From Limobrevibacterium gyesilva (GTDB lineage: Bacteria; Pseudomonadota; Alphaproteobacteria; Acetobacterales; Acetobacteraceae), in the NCBI RefSeq assembly GCF_025989185.1, contig NZ_JAPDNT010000001.1, positions 620,001-684,000 of the forward strand: DNA of 64,000 nt. The letters run 5' to 3'. Each line of letters begins with the position of its first letter. Positions within the stretch are counted from its first letter, which is position 1. The notes under the pieces are model-generated. The model did not search any database. It was not told the DNA's origin and saw only the letters and a list, made by a program, of their open reading frames with translations. The position numbers were made by a program, and so were the translations under genes. Positions 37,424 through 45,312 of this stretch are shown here, piece after piece.

Positions 37424-38245
37424 CTACCGTCCCGTCACCCGATCCACAAACCCCACTGCCGCCTCCACCGCACCGAACGTTGCCAGATCGTTGTGCCCTG
37501 CGTCCGGCGCCAGCCACAACTCAGCCGGCCCTTTTGCAGCCGCATGCATCGCGCGCCCCATCGCCGGCGGCACGATCGTGTCATGGGCACCATGCATCAC
37601 CAGCACCGGGGCCCGCACCGCGCCGATCCGCGACAAGGATTCGAAACGATCCTTCAGCAGCCGATCCACCGGTACGAACGGATACCGAAGCCGCGCGAGG
37701 TCGGCCATGCTGGTATAGGGAGACTCCAGCAGCACCGCCGCCACGTCGGCCTCCGTGGCCAGGCGCACCGCCAGGGCCGTGCCCAGCGATTCCCCCCACA
37801 GCAAAGTGCGCGCAGGCGGCACGCCCATGCGGCGCAGGGTGGCGAATGCGGCGCGGGCGTCTTCCAGCAGGCCCGCCTCGCTGGGCGATCCTGGATTGCC
37901 GCCATAGCCGCGGTATTCGGGCATCAGCACGCCCCAGCCCGCCGCCATGAAGCGCTGGATGCGGCCGGCGCGGTTGCCGACATTGCCGCCGTTGCCGTGC
38001 AGATACAGCACCACGAACCCGTCCGGCACGGCGGGCGGCACGGTCCAGGCATACAGGGTCAGGCCGTCGGCGGTGGCGATCGGCACCACCCGCACCTCGG
38101 GCACGCCGGCCGCCACCGGGTCCGGGCGGGTGCGGTCGGGCAAGAAGATGATGCGCCGCTGCAACGCATACAGGCCGACCAGCAGCACGACATACAGCGC
38201 GAGCGCGCCGAGCAGCAGGTTCAGCGCCATGCGGACAAGGCTCAT
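37424..38245 (-). CDS. Alpha/beta hydrolase, BEM46/ABHD13-like, membrane-anchored
   Basis: A 273-residue serine hydrolase with one N-terminal transmembrane helix (about residues 8-28). The oxyanion region is LYLHGNGGNVGNR, the nucleophile elbow is LLWGESLGTALA, the acid Asp is in HGAHDTIVPP and the catalytic His is in PDAGHNDLA. The family resembles BEM46 with unknown substrates. It is the last gene of the operon ModE-like, MsrC, DUF2927, hydrolase; its start overlaps the previous stop (ATGA). Confidence 0.85.
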   Translation of the reverse strand: MSLVRMALNLLLGALALYVVLLVGLYALQRRIIFLPDRTRPDPVAAGVPEVRVVPIATADGLTLYAWTVPPAVPDGFVVLYLHGNGGNVGNRAGRIQRFMAAGWGVLMPEYRGYGGNPGSPSEAGLLEDARAAFATLRRMGVPPARTLLWGESLGTALAVRLATEADVAAVLLESPYTSMADLARLRYPFVPVDRLLKDRFESLSRIGAVRAPVLVMHGAHDTIVPPAMGRAMHAAAKGPAELWLAPDAGHNDLATFGAVEAAVGFVDRVTGR

Positions 38246-39063
38246 CGGGTCTTCCTGGGCGGCGCCGGCCGCGGCGCCTGCAGCGCGGCCAGGGCGGCGG
38301 CGTGGACCTGTTCGCGCGTCATGCCGGTGCGCAAGGTGGGACCGTAAAGCAGGCGCAGCAGGCGGGTGTCGTCGCCGCTCGGCCGGATCGCCCGGGCCTG
38401 CGGAGTGAACACCGAGCCGGGCAGGGCACCGCCGGGGCCCATCAGGCCGATCGCCGCCGCCAGGGTCTGCACCATGCAGCGCTGGATGGCCGGGCGGGGC
38501 TGGCGCGCGTCGATGCCGATCACGGCGGCCTTCAGGATCAGCCGCGTGGAATCGGTCCAGACCGGCAGCGTCCAGCAGGGCTGCACCGCCACCACGGTAT
38601 CGATGTAGCTGTCCACCGCGGCCTCGTTGTCGAGAAAGGCGTTCCGCAGCATCTGCCGCAGCGGGCCGCGGAAGGCGCCGGGCAGGTTCTCGTCGGCCAC
38701 CAGGAAGGTGTTGGGCGGAAGCTGCGCCACCTGGCTCGCCGCCACCAGCTGCATGGGCAGGCCGGTGGCGCGCGACAGGCTGGCGGCGGCGCGGGCGGCA
38801 TCCTGGCTGTCGGCGGGGCGGCCGAACACGAACAGGCGCATCGGCCCGGCCCAGCGGCTCAGCACGTCGCGCGCCGGGGTGGCGGTGGCGGGGTTGGCGT
38901 CGAAGACGAGGCCGGCGAGCTGGTCGGCGAGGTCGGCGGGCCGGGCCGGGCGCGGCTTCGGCTTCGCCGCGGCCGGCGGCACCGACGGCGGCTGGGCCGG
39001 GGCGGGCGCGGGCAGCAGCAACGCCAGCAGAAGCGCGCCGGCCAGGCGGCCCGCAGGCCGCAT
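38242..39063 (-). CDS. DUF2927 secreted protein
   Basis: A 273-residue protein with a Sec signal ending APAPAQ near residue 24 and a proline-rich linker. LSRWAGPMRLFVFG, then AIQRCMVQTLAAAIGLMGPG and RLLRLLYGPTLRTGMTREQV, follow the DUF2927 pattern of alphaproteobacterial envelope proteins. The fold resembles zinc-metalloprotease-like domains in some databases, but no HExxH is seen here. It lies one base after msrC and overlaps the hydrolase. Function unknown. Confidence 0.75.
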   Translation of the reverse strand: MRPAGRLAGALLLALLLPAPAPAQPPSVPPAAAKPKPRPARPADLADQLAGLVFDANPATATPARDVLSRWAGPMRLFVFGRPADSQDAARAAASLSRATGLPMQLVAASQVAQLPPNTFLVADENLPGAFRGPLRQMLRNAFLDNEAAVDSYIDTVVAVQPCWTLPVWTDSTRLILKAAVIGIDARQPRPAIQRCMVQTLAAAIGLMGPGGALPGSVFTPQARAIRPSGDDTRLLRLLYGPTLRTGMTREQVHAAALAALQAPRPAPPRKTR

Positions 39064-39064
39064 G

Positions 39065-39520
39065 TCAGTCCCGCAGCGAGGCGATGTAGGCCGCCGCCAC
39101 CGCCTCGCAGCCGGCGCGGTCGGCCTCGTTGAAGCGGTCCAGGCTGGGGCTGTCGATGTCCAGCACCCCCAGCACGCGGCCGGCGCGGATCAGCGGCACC
39201 ACGATCTCGGCCCTGGCGGCGGTATCGCAGGCGATGTGGCCGGGGAAGGCGTTCACGTCGGGCACGATGATGGTGGCGCGGCGGGCGGCGGCGGTGCCGC
39301 ACACGCCCTGGCCCATGGGAAGGCGCACGCAGGCGGGCTTGCCCTGGAACGGGCCGAGCACGAGCTCGTCGCCCTGCAGGAAGTAGAAGCCGGCCCAGTT
39401 GATGTCCGGCAGGTACTGCCACATGGCGGCGGCGGCGTTGGCGGCGTTGGCGATCGGGTCCGCCTCGCCGTCGAACAGGCCGCGCAGGTCGCTCAACAGG
39501 TCGTCGTAATGCTGCATCAT
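39065..39520 (-). CDS. msrC: Free methionine-(R)-sulfoxide reductase (GAF domain)
   Basis: A 151-residue single GAF-domain enzyme that reduces free Met-R-sulfoxide with thioredoxin. NWAGFYFLQGDELVLGPFQG opens the domain, GVCGTAAARRATIIVPDV holds one catalytic Cys, PGHIACD the other, and VLGVLDIDSPSLDRF closes it. The length matches YebR/fRMsr. The start overlaps the stop of the ModE-like gene by four bases. The thioredoxin-type CnoX elsewhere in the window is not linked to it. Confidence 0.9.
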   Translation of the reverse strand: MMQHYDDLLSDLRGLFDGEADPIANAANAAAAMWQYLPDINWAGFYFLQGDELVLGPFQGKPACVRLPMGQGVCGTAAARRATIIVPDVNAFPGHIACDTAARAEIVVPLIRAGRVLGVLDIDSPSLDRFNEADRAGCEAVAAAYIASLRD

Positions 39521-39900
39521 GTGTCTCCTATGGCGCGCGACAGCGCATCCAGATGCGCCGCCGCCGCTTGTCTGCTCGCCGCCTCGATGGCGCGATAGCC
39601 GGCCACCACCGCCGCTCCCGCCTCCGTCAACCGGGCGCCGCCGCCGCCGCTGCCGCCGGCGGCGGTGGTCACGACGGGGGTGCCGAGATGGCGGTTGAGG
39701 TCCTCCACCAGCTCCCAGGCGCGGCGATAGGACATCTTCAGCGCCCGCCCGGCCGCGGAGATCGAGCCGCTGCGGGCGATCTCCTCCAGCAGCGCCACCT
39801 TGCCGGGCCCGATGCGGGCGCCGGACGCGAGGTCGAGCCGGATGCTGACCCGGTGGCCGGCGCTGCGCGTGGCGGCGGATTTCGAAGGGGTGATGGTCAT
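39517..39900 (-). CDS. ModE-like winged-helix regulator (no molybdate domain)
   Basis: A 127-residue protein with a LysR/ModE-type HTH: ARIGPGKVALLEEIARSGSISAAGRALKMSYRRAWELVEDLN. The second half has GGGGARLTEAGAAVV, the ModE wing, and a dimerisation helix. The C-terminal molybdate-binding MOP domains of full ModE are absent, as in many alphaproteobacterial short forms. It is divergent from a molybdopterin oxidoreductase with 118 bases between, which holds an inverted repeat. It likely controls both directions; this is an inference. Confidence 0.83.
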   Translation of the reverse strand: MTITPSKSAATRSAGHRVSIRLDLASGARIGPGKVALLEEIARSGSISAAGRALKMSYRRAWELVEDLNRHLGTPVVTTAAGGSGGGGARLTEAGAAVVAGYRAIEAASRQAAAAHLDALSRAIGDT

Positions 39901-39914
39901 GCCGCCGCCAGCCA

Positions 39915-39949
39915 AACACGCGCGCCGCGCCGGATCAATTGCGCGTGTT
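39915..39949. promoter_or_regulatory. Inverted repeat between ModE-like gene and molybdoenzyme
   Basis: AACACGCGC (39915-39923) and GCGCGTGTT (39941-39949) are perfect inverted 9-mers with a 17-base spacer. They lie 15 bases from the regulator start and 70 bases from the oxidoreductase start. A dimeric winged-helix protein could bind here. Confidence 0.45.
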
Positions 39950-40018
39950 GCGAAGGAGCGTTGCCAATCCGGCCCGATCTGTATCAGGCTGCGCTGCCCC
40001 GTCCGAAAGGCCCCCGCC

Positions 40019-42100
40019 ATGGCCAGCGCCATCCGCTCCTCGGTCTGCCCGCACGACTGCCCCTCGACCTGCGCGCTTGAAGTGGAAGTGATCGACGGCA
40101 CGCGCATCGGCGCCGTGCGCGGGGCCGCCGCCAACAGCTATACCGACGGGGTGGTCTGCGCCAAGGTCGCGCGCTATGCCGAGCGCATCCACCACGCCGG
40201 CCGGGTGACGCGGCCGCTGCTGCGCACGGGTCCGAAGGGCAGCAGCCAGTTCCGCGAGATCGGCTGGGACGAGGCGCTGGACCGCGTCGCCGGTGCGTTC
40301 ACCGAAGCTGCGGCCCGGCATGGCGCCGAGGCGGTGTGGCCCTATTATTTCGCCGGCACCATGGGGCTGGTGCAGCGCGACGGCATCAACCGGCTGCGCC
40401 ACGTCATGCGCTACTCGCGCCAGCACACCAGCATCTGCTCGATGGTGTGCGAGGCCGGCTGGATGGCCGGCGCCGGGCGGTTCACCGGGCCGGACCCGCG
40501 GGAGATGGCGCAGTCCGACCTGATCGTGATGTGGGGCGGCAACCCCGTGAACACCCAGGTCAACGTGATGACGCACATCGCCAAGGCCCGCAAGGCGCGC
40601 GGGGCGAAGCTGATCGTGGTCGATCCCTATCGCACCGGGACCGCCCAGGCCGCCGACATGCACCTGGCGCTGCGCCCGGGCACCGACGGGGCGCTGGCCT
40701 GCGCGGTGATGCACGTCGCCTTCCGAGACGGCCATGCCGACCGCGCCTACATGGCGCAGTACGCCGACGCGCCCGACGCGCTGGAGGCGCATCTGGCCAG
40801 CCGCGGGCCGGCGTGGGCGAGCGCCATTACCGGCCTGGACGTGGACCAGATCGAGGCCTTCGCGCGCCAGTACTGCACGACCGAGCGCGCCTATATCCGC
40901 GCCGGCTACGGCTTCTCGCGCATGCGCAACGGTGCGGCCAACCTGCACGCGGTGACCTGCCTGCCGACGGTGACCGGCAAATGGAAGCATCCGGGCGCGG
41001 GCGCGTTCTGGAACAACCGCGGCATCTATCACTGGAACAAGACGCTGATCGAGGGGCTCGACGCGCGCGACATGTCCGTGCGGGTGATGGACATGAGCCG
41101 GATCGGCGCGGTGCTGACCGGCGACCGGCGCGAGCTGGGCGACGGCCCCCAGGTGCACGCCCTGCTGATCCAGAACGTGAACCCGGTGACGGTGGCGCCG
41201 AACAGCAACACGGTGCGGCGCGGCTTCCTGCGCCAGGACCTGTTCACCTGCGTGCACGAGCAGTTCATGACCGAGACGGCGCTGATGGCCGACATCGTGC
41301 TGCCGGCGACGATGTTCATGGAGCATGACGACCTCTACCAGGCCGGCGGGCACAGCCACATCCAGATCGGGCCGAAGCTGATCGAGCCGCCGGGCGAATG
41401 CCGCTCCAACCACGAAGTGCTGCAGGGGCTGGCGCAGCGGCTGGGGGCGCAGCATGCCGGCTTCGACATGACGGCGATGGAGGTGATCGACGCAACGCTG
41501 CGTGCGTCCGGCTGGCCGGATGCGCAGACGGTGCTGGCGCAGCGCTGGGTGGATGCGCAGCCCAGCTTCGCGGACAGCCACTTCCTGAACGGCTTCGGCC
41601 ACCCGGACGGGAAATTCCACCTCGCCGCGGACTGGAGCCGCATCGGCCCGAACCACCAGGGCATGCCCAGCCTGCCGGACCACTTCGCGATCATCGACGA
41701 GAGCACGCCGGACCGGCCGTTCCGCCTGGTGGCGGCGCCGGCGCGGCAGTTCCTCAACACCAGCTTCACCGAGACCGCGACCTCGCGCCAACGCGAAGGG
41801 CGGCCGACCGCGCTGCTGCATCCGCAGGACGCCGCGCGGCTGGGGGTTGTCGACGGCGCGAAATTGTACCTGGGCAATGCGCAGGGAGAGGTGATCGTGC
41901 ACGCGAAGCTGTTCGACGGGCTGCAGCCCGGCGTGGTGGTGGTGGAGAGCGTCTGGCCGCATGCCGCCTTCGAAGGCGGCATCGGCATCAATGCGCTGAC
42001 CAGCGACGACCCCGCGCCGCCATTGGGCGGGGCGGTGTTCCACGACACCGCCGTGTGGGTGCGGGCGATGGCCGCGGAGCTGCCGATCGCGGCGGAGTGA
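40019..42100 (+). CDS. Molybdopterin oxidoreductase (DMSO reductase family)
   Basis: A 693-residue cytoplasmic molybdoenzyme with no Tat leader. The N-terminal [4Fe-4S] ligands are in VCPHDCPSTCALEVEV plus a Cys in GVVCAKVARY. QHTSICSMVCEAGW lies at the molybdenum site region; LIVMWGGNPVNTQVN and KLIVVDPYRTGTAQ bind the pterin. The C-terminal PTALLHPQDAARLGVVDGA is the molydopterin-dinucleotide domain. The ATG at 40019 directly precedes the cysteine motif; the open upstream part lies antisense to the regulator. The substrate is unknown; the family includes formate dehydrogenases and S- or N-oxide reductases. No partner subunit follows, so it may be a single-subunit enzyme. Confidence 0.87.
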   Translation: MASAIRSSVCPHDCPSTCALEVEVIDGTRIGAVRGAAANSYTDGVVCAKVARYAERIHHAGRVTRPLLRTGPKGSSQFREIGWDEALDRVAGAFTEAAARHGAEAVWPYYFAGTMGLVQRDGINRLRHVMRYSRQHTSICSMVCEAGWMAGAGRFTGPDPREMAQSDLIVMWGGNPVNTQVNVMTHIAKARKARGAKLIVVDPYRTGTAQAADMHLALRPGTDGALACAVMHVAFRDGHADRAYMAQYADAPDALEAHLASRGPAWASAITGLDVDQIEAFARQYCTTERAYIRAGYGFSRMRNGAANLHAVTCLPTVTGKWKHPGAGAFWNNRGIYHWNKTLIEGLDARDMSVRVMDMSRIGAVLTGDRRELGDGPQVHALLIQNVNPVTVAPNSNTVRRGFLRQDLFTCVHEQFMTETALMADIVLPATMFMEHDDLYQAGGHSHIQIGPKLIEPPGECRSNHEVLQGLAQRLGAQHAGFDMTAMEVIDATLRASGWPDAQTVLAQRWVDAQPSFADSHFLNGFGHPDGKFHLAADWSRIGPNHQGMPSLPDHFAIIDESTPDRPFRLVAAPARQFLNTSFTETATSRQREGRPTALLHPQDAARLGVVDGAKLYLGNAQGEVIVHAKLFDGLQPGVVVVESVWPHAAFEGGIGINALTSDDPAPPLGGAVFHDTAVWVRAMAAELPIAAE

Positions 42101-42139
42101 TACCGCGGTCGTAACTGCGGCGGCGAATTTTCTTCCTCC

Positions 42140-42155
42140 TGTGAATGCGTTCACT
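42140..42155. promoter_or_regulatory. CRP-like operator upstream of repeat protein
   Basis: TGTGA-ATGCGT-TCACT matches the CRP consensus TGTGA-N6-TCACA at 9 of 10 defined bases; the core GTGAA-TGCG-TTCAC is a perfect palindrome. It lies about 130 bases before the repeat-protein ATG and 40 bases after the oxidoreductase stop. A Crp/Fnr-family gene lies 0.9 kb downstream. Confidence 0.6.
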
Positions 42156-42285
42156 GCGCGCGTTGGCGCGCGGCGGCATTTTGCACCCCATCAGGCAGGC
42201 GGATTTCGGCGACATCGTGAAGCCTCCTGAAGCCGGACAAACCCGAACACAGTCCGCTCAGCGCGGACAAGCAATGGAGAATCCG

Positions 42286-42738
42286 ATGAACGCGAAACTG
42301 TTGGCGACGGTTGCCGCCCTGGGTCTTGCAGTGGCTCCGGTTCTGGTCGTTGGCGCTGGTGCCGCCACGCGCATCACGGGACAGGGCGCGGGAACGGCGG
42401 TGCTGGCCGAGCGTGACGGCGGCGGCGAGGGTGGCACCCTGCGGTTCGGCGAGCGCGACGGCGGCGGCGAGGGCGGCACCCTGCGGTTCGCCGAGGGCGC
42501 CAATGGCGGCCGAGGCGACATCAGCCGGTTCGGCGAGCGCGACGGCGGTGGCGAGGGCGGCACGATGCGGTACGCCGGTGCTGAGACGCCGACCTACGGC
42601 ACGAGCAAGCAGTTCGCCGGCGCCGAGACGCCGACCTACGGCACGAACAAGCAGTTCGCCGGTGCCGAGACGCCGACCTATGGCACGAACAAGCAGTTCG
42701 CCGGCGCCGAGACGATCACCGACAAGCTGATGGCCTGA
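42286..42738 (+). CDS. Secreted protein built of 14-residue tandem repeats
   Basis: A 150-residue protein I do not recognise. The ATG at 42286 has GGAG 6 bases upstream; another in-frame ATG lies at 42274. Residues 1-27 are a Sec-type signal. From residue 41 the rest is seven complete 14-residue units and a partial eighth. Units 1, 2 and 4 read (A/G)ERDGGGEGGTLRF or similar, unit 3 is a diverged form (AEGANGGRGDISRF), and units 5-7 read AGAETPTYGTNKQF with one Ser variant. Both kinds share the 14 period and end in a basic/polar residue plus an aromatic. The array is hydrophilic and low-complexity, suggesting an extracellular or cell-surface structural or matrix role. A CRP-like site lies upstream. 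Confidence 0.8.
   Translation: MNAKLLATVAALGLAVAPVLVVGAGAATRITGQGAGTAVLAERDGGGEGGTLRFGERDGGGEGGTLRFAEGANGGRGDISRFGERDGGGEGGTMRYAGAETPTYGTSKQFAGAETPTYGTNKQFAGAETPTYGTNKQFAGAETITDKLMA
42406..42738 (+). repeat. 42-bp tandem coding repeats (two subtypes)
   Basis: The DNA for residues 41-150 of the secreted protein repeats every 42 bases. The first four units share GAGCGNGACGGCGGCGGCGA-like sequence (third unit diverged); the last four share GCCGAGACGCCGACCTA. The in-frame period shows the two subtypes arose in one array. Confidence 0.85.
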
Positions 42739-42798
42739 CGACACGATCCCGCCGCGGGGATTCCCGGCACACCGAGGACAACAACCAGGAGGACGGCA

Positions 42799-42918
42799 AT
42801 GCTGGCAACACTCCTCGTCGCACTCGTTGCCTTGCTGGTTGCCGTCGTCTGCGGCGCTCTGGCAGCCCCCCTGACGGTCAAGCCCGAGGATGGGACGCGC
42901 TGGCACCAAACGCGGTAA
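42799..42918 (+). CDS. 39-residue single-span membrane peptide
   Basis: A small gene with a perfect AGGAGG (42787-42792) 6 bases before its ATG. The product has a hydrophobic N-terminal helix (residues 2-24, Leu/Val/Ala rich with one Cys18) and a short polar tail, VKPEDGTRWHQTR. It could be a lipoprotein-like leader (VVCGA) or a single-span peptide. It lies 60 bases after the repeat protein and is followed by a perfect terminator, so the two probably share a transcript. Not recognised; coding is supported by the ribosome-binding site and composition only. Confidence 0.65.
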   Translation: MLATLLVALVALLVAVVCGALAAPLTVKPEDGTRWHQTR

Positions 42919-42979
42919 CGCCCGCCGGCCACGGCGCCCAACGACAACGGTGGCACAATGGCGATGACGCATGTTGGGA

Positions 42980-43010
42980 GGGGCTGATCCATGCGGATCA
43001 GCCCCTTCTT
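42980..43010 (+). terminator. Rho-independent terminator
   Basis: GGGGCTGATCC (42980-42990) pairs perfectly with GGATCAGCCCC (42995-43005) around ATGC and is followed by TTCTT. It closes the unit that holds the repeat protein and the 39-residue peptide. Confidence 0.8.
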
Positions 43011-43090
43011 CACGCGCCAGCCGGCGATTCCACCGCGCCCGCGGATGCTCTAGGCTGCGGCGCCTTGTCCCCGAAACCGTGGGCGGTGCG

Positions 43091-43801
43091 ATGGCACGTT
43101 CGGCGCCGGCAGGCGATCTCGATGAAGCTGTCCATGGCCTGATCGGAAAGAACCCGATCCTGGGCAGCCTTCCGCCTGAGGAGCGGCGCGTCCTGGTTCG
43201 CCGGTCCGCGGTCCTGACATTGGAAGCGCGCGAGCCGCTGTTCGCCGAGGGTGACGAGGGGCGGGCGCTGTACGTGGTACTTCAAGGCTTCGTGAAACTG
43301 GCTTCGACGACACCCAGCGGGCGCGAGGTTATCCTGAATGTCGCGGGCCCCGGCAACGTGTTCGGCGAACTGGCCGTGCTGAACGGCTGGGCGCGGGCGG
43401 CCAGTGCCGTCGCCCTCTCGCCATGCCGGCTGCTGTCGATCGATGGGCGGATGCTCACGCAGGCGCTGGCAAAGACGCCGCAGGCGATGCTCGCGGTGAT
43501 CCGGCTGCTCAGCGAACGACTCAGCGCCACGACCGCACAGATGACCGATGCCGTCGACCTGCCGGCACCGGCCCGCCTGGCCAAGGCGTTGATCCATCTG
43601 GCGTCGCTGCACGCGCGCGCCGACCCGGATGGCCTGTGCATCGGCCTGCGGCTGTCGCAGCAGGAACTCGGGGCACTCACCGGGCTGACCCGCGAGAGCA
43701 TCAACAAGCACCTTGCACATTTCCGTGACGCCGGCTGCGTACGCCTCTCCGGCCGCGACATCACGGTCGTCGATCTCGGTGCGCTGCGGCAATATTTGTG
43801 A
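43091..43801 (+). CDS. Crp/Fnr-family transcriptional regulator
   Basis: A 236-residue regulator with an N-terminal cyclic-nucleotide-binding-like beta-barrel and a C-terminal HTH. The phosphate-cassette region reads GNVFGELAVLNGWARAASAVA: the Glu and Arg that contact cAMP in CRP are kept, but the adjacent Ser is Ala. No N-terminal Fe-S cysteine cluster is present, so it is not an oxygen-sensing FNR. The recognition helix LTRESINKHLAHF keeps the Arg-Glu pair that reads GTGA, with Lys in place of CRP Arg185. The ATG at 43091 follows the terminator by 80 bases. It is convergent with the protease gene. Confidence 0.9.
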   Translation: MARSAPAGDLDEAVHGLIGKNPILGSLPPEERRVLVRRSAVLTLEAREPLFAEGDEGRALYVVLQGFVKLASTTPSGREVILNVAGPGNVFGELAVLNGWARAASAVALSPCRLLSIDGRMLTQALAKTPQAMLAVIRLLSERLSATTAQMTDAVDLPAPARLAKALIHLASLHARADPDGLCIGLRLSQQELGALTGLTRESINKHLAHFRDAGCVRLSGRDITVVDLGALRQYL

Positions 43802-43821
43802 CGCGATGCGCGACGGCGCGC

Positions 43822-45312
43822 TCACGGTGGCGGGAGGGCCAGCGCCCGCACCGCCGCCGCGGCATCGATGATGCCATAGCCGACCCGGTCGTCCCGGCCG
43901 GAGGTCTCGGTCTTCCGCGCGGTGTCGAGAAGCAACTGCTTCAGGTGAACGGGCGGCCAGGTCACGGGATCGACCCGGCTGCGCAGGGCCGCCACCACGC
44001 CGGCCGCCAGGCCCGAGGCGGCCGACGTCCCGCTGTTGCCCGTATGCGCGTCATGGTCTTCGCGGAACTCGCTCGGCGCGCACAAATCCGGCTTGTCGAC
44101 ATCGAGGTTCGGCTGGCCCGGTCCCTGGGACGAATAGCCGAGCCACGTGGTGTCGCAGCGAACGGCGCCGACCGTAAGCACACGCGGATGCGAATTGGCG
44201 CCGAGGATGCTGCGCCCGGGGCCGCGATCGTTGATGCCGCAGCGCAGGTCCGGGCAGAACGGCCCGCAATTGCCGGCGCAGAAGACGACATCGATCCCGG
44301 CACCGGCGGCATCGCCTACCGCGAGGTTGAACGGGTGGGCCGGGTTGTCGCTATAGCTTTCCGGCGGGATTTCCGTCCTGCGGTCATAGATCGCCCAGGC
44401 ATTCACGAACACCCATGGGCCGGGAAACCGGCCGTGCGCGCGGAAATGCGCGATGTCGCGGAGCATCTTCAGCCACACGGCGAGCGCGTCGCCGAGAAAG
44501 ACCTCGATATCGGGAATGCTGGGCGGCAGGCCCGGAACACTCGGCGGTATCAGCGGGCAGTCGAAAATCCGGGCCTTCGGCGCTATATCGAGAATATTGC
44601 GCACCATCATTGCGGCATGAGGCTGCCTGCCCTGTCCGGGCGCCGGGCTGCCCGTCGTGCGGGTTCTCCAGCCGCCGGCGAAGTTCGCGATGACGCTGGC
44701 GTCCACGCCCTGGTCGACCACCACGACGTTGACGCCGTGGCCAGTGAAGCCATGGCGCGCGAGCGCGCCCTTGCCGATCAGCTCTCCCGCCGCACGCCTG
44801 TTGGAGAACAGCGCGGGCATCGGCTGGCCCGGGCACCAGTGCTCCGCGAGCGCGAACGGAATGTCCACGCCCATGCCGACGAAGCCCGAGAGCTGCTCCG
44901 TCAGGAATCCCGCAAGACTGATCATCAGGTCCTTGCTGAATGCGCGATCCAGGCCGATGCCGAGCAGGACGGAGACGACGAGCTTGTCGACCGCCACCTG
45001 CTCGTACGGGCCGTCGGCGGCGCTGAACTCCCAGTCGGACGGCAACGCCGCAATGTCCGTGAGCGCAATCGACTCGCCGTGTTTTCTGTTGAACGCGTCG
45101 AAGGCAGGCTGCAGGTACTCACGTACCCGGCCCGGGTCCTGATAGGCTGCCAGCAGGTCCGGCGAGGCGGTCAAGACAATGATTTGCCTGATGACGTGCG
45201 TGATCACCACGGATCCTGCTCCCCAGGTCGCGCCGAATATCCCGGCGGATGCTGCATCGGGTCGCCAAAACGTCACGGCAGGCAATAGCACAATGGAATA
45301 TCGTTGCGCCAT
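43822..45312 (-). CDS. Subtilisin-like (S8) serine protease with novel N-terminal domain
   Basis: A 496-residue protein. The S8 catalytic triad is intact: Asp200 in VNVVVVDQGVD, His232 in RQPHAAMMVRN and Ser430 in GNSGTSAASGLAAG, with oxyanion Asn348 in FCAGNCG. Residues 1-185 form a region I do not recognise, with no clear signal peptide; a weak hydrophobic patch spans 33-48. The ATG at 45312 belongs to GTGATG; the frame runs open to 47469 but that part lies antisense to the cyclase. Loss of a leader suggests a cytoplasmic or non-classical protease. It is divergent from the cyclase gene with only 36 bases between ATGs. Confidence 0.85.
   Translation of the reverse strand: MAQRYSIVLLPAVTFWRPDAASAGIFGATWGAGSVVITHVIRQIIVLTASPDLLAAYQDPGRVREYLQPAFDAFNRKHGESIALTDIAALPSDWEFSAADGPYEQVAVDKLVVSVLLGIGLDRAFSKDLMISLAGFLTEQLSGFVGMGVDIPFALAEHWCPGQPMPALFSNRRAAGELIGKGALARHGFTGHGVNVVVVDQGVDASVIANFAGGWRTRTTGSPAPGQGRQPHAAMMVRNILDIAPKARIFDCPLIPPSVPGLPPSIPDIEVFLGDALAVWLKMLRDIAHFRAHGRFPGPWVFVNAWAIYDRRTEIPPESYSDNPAHPFNLAVGDAAGAGIDVVFCAGNCGPFCPDLRCGINDRGPGRSILGANSHPRVLTVGAVRCDTTWLGYSSQGPGQPNLDVDKPDLCAPSEFREDHDAHTGNSGTSAASGLAAGVVAALRSRVDPVTWPPVHLKQLLLDTARKTETSGRDDRVGYGIIDAAAAVRALALPPP

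Noticed and set aside
38242-39063. Metalloprotease assignment for the DUF2927 protein.
   Set aside because: No HExxH or equivalent zinc motif is present in the sequence.
42406-42738. CRISPR-like array.
   Set aside because: The units are contiguous, in frame, without spacers, and lie inside a coding gene with a signal peptide.
43091-43801. Oxygen-sensing FNR.
   Set aside because: The N-terminal cysteine cluster needed for a [4Fe-4S] centre is absent and the recognition helix resembles CRP.
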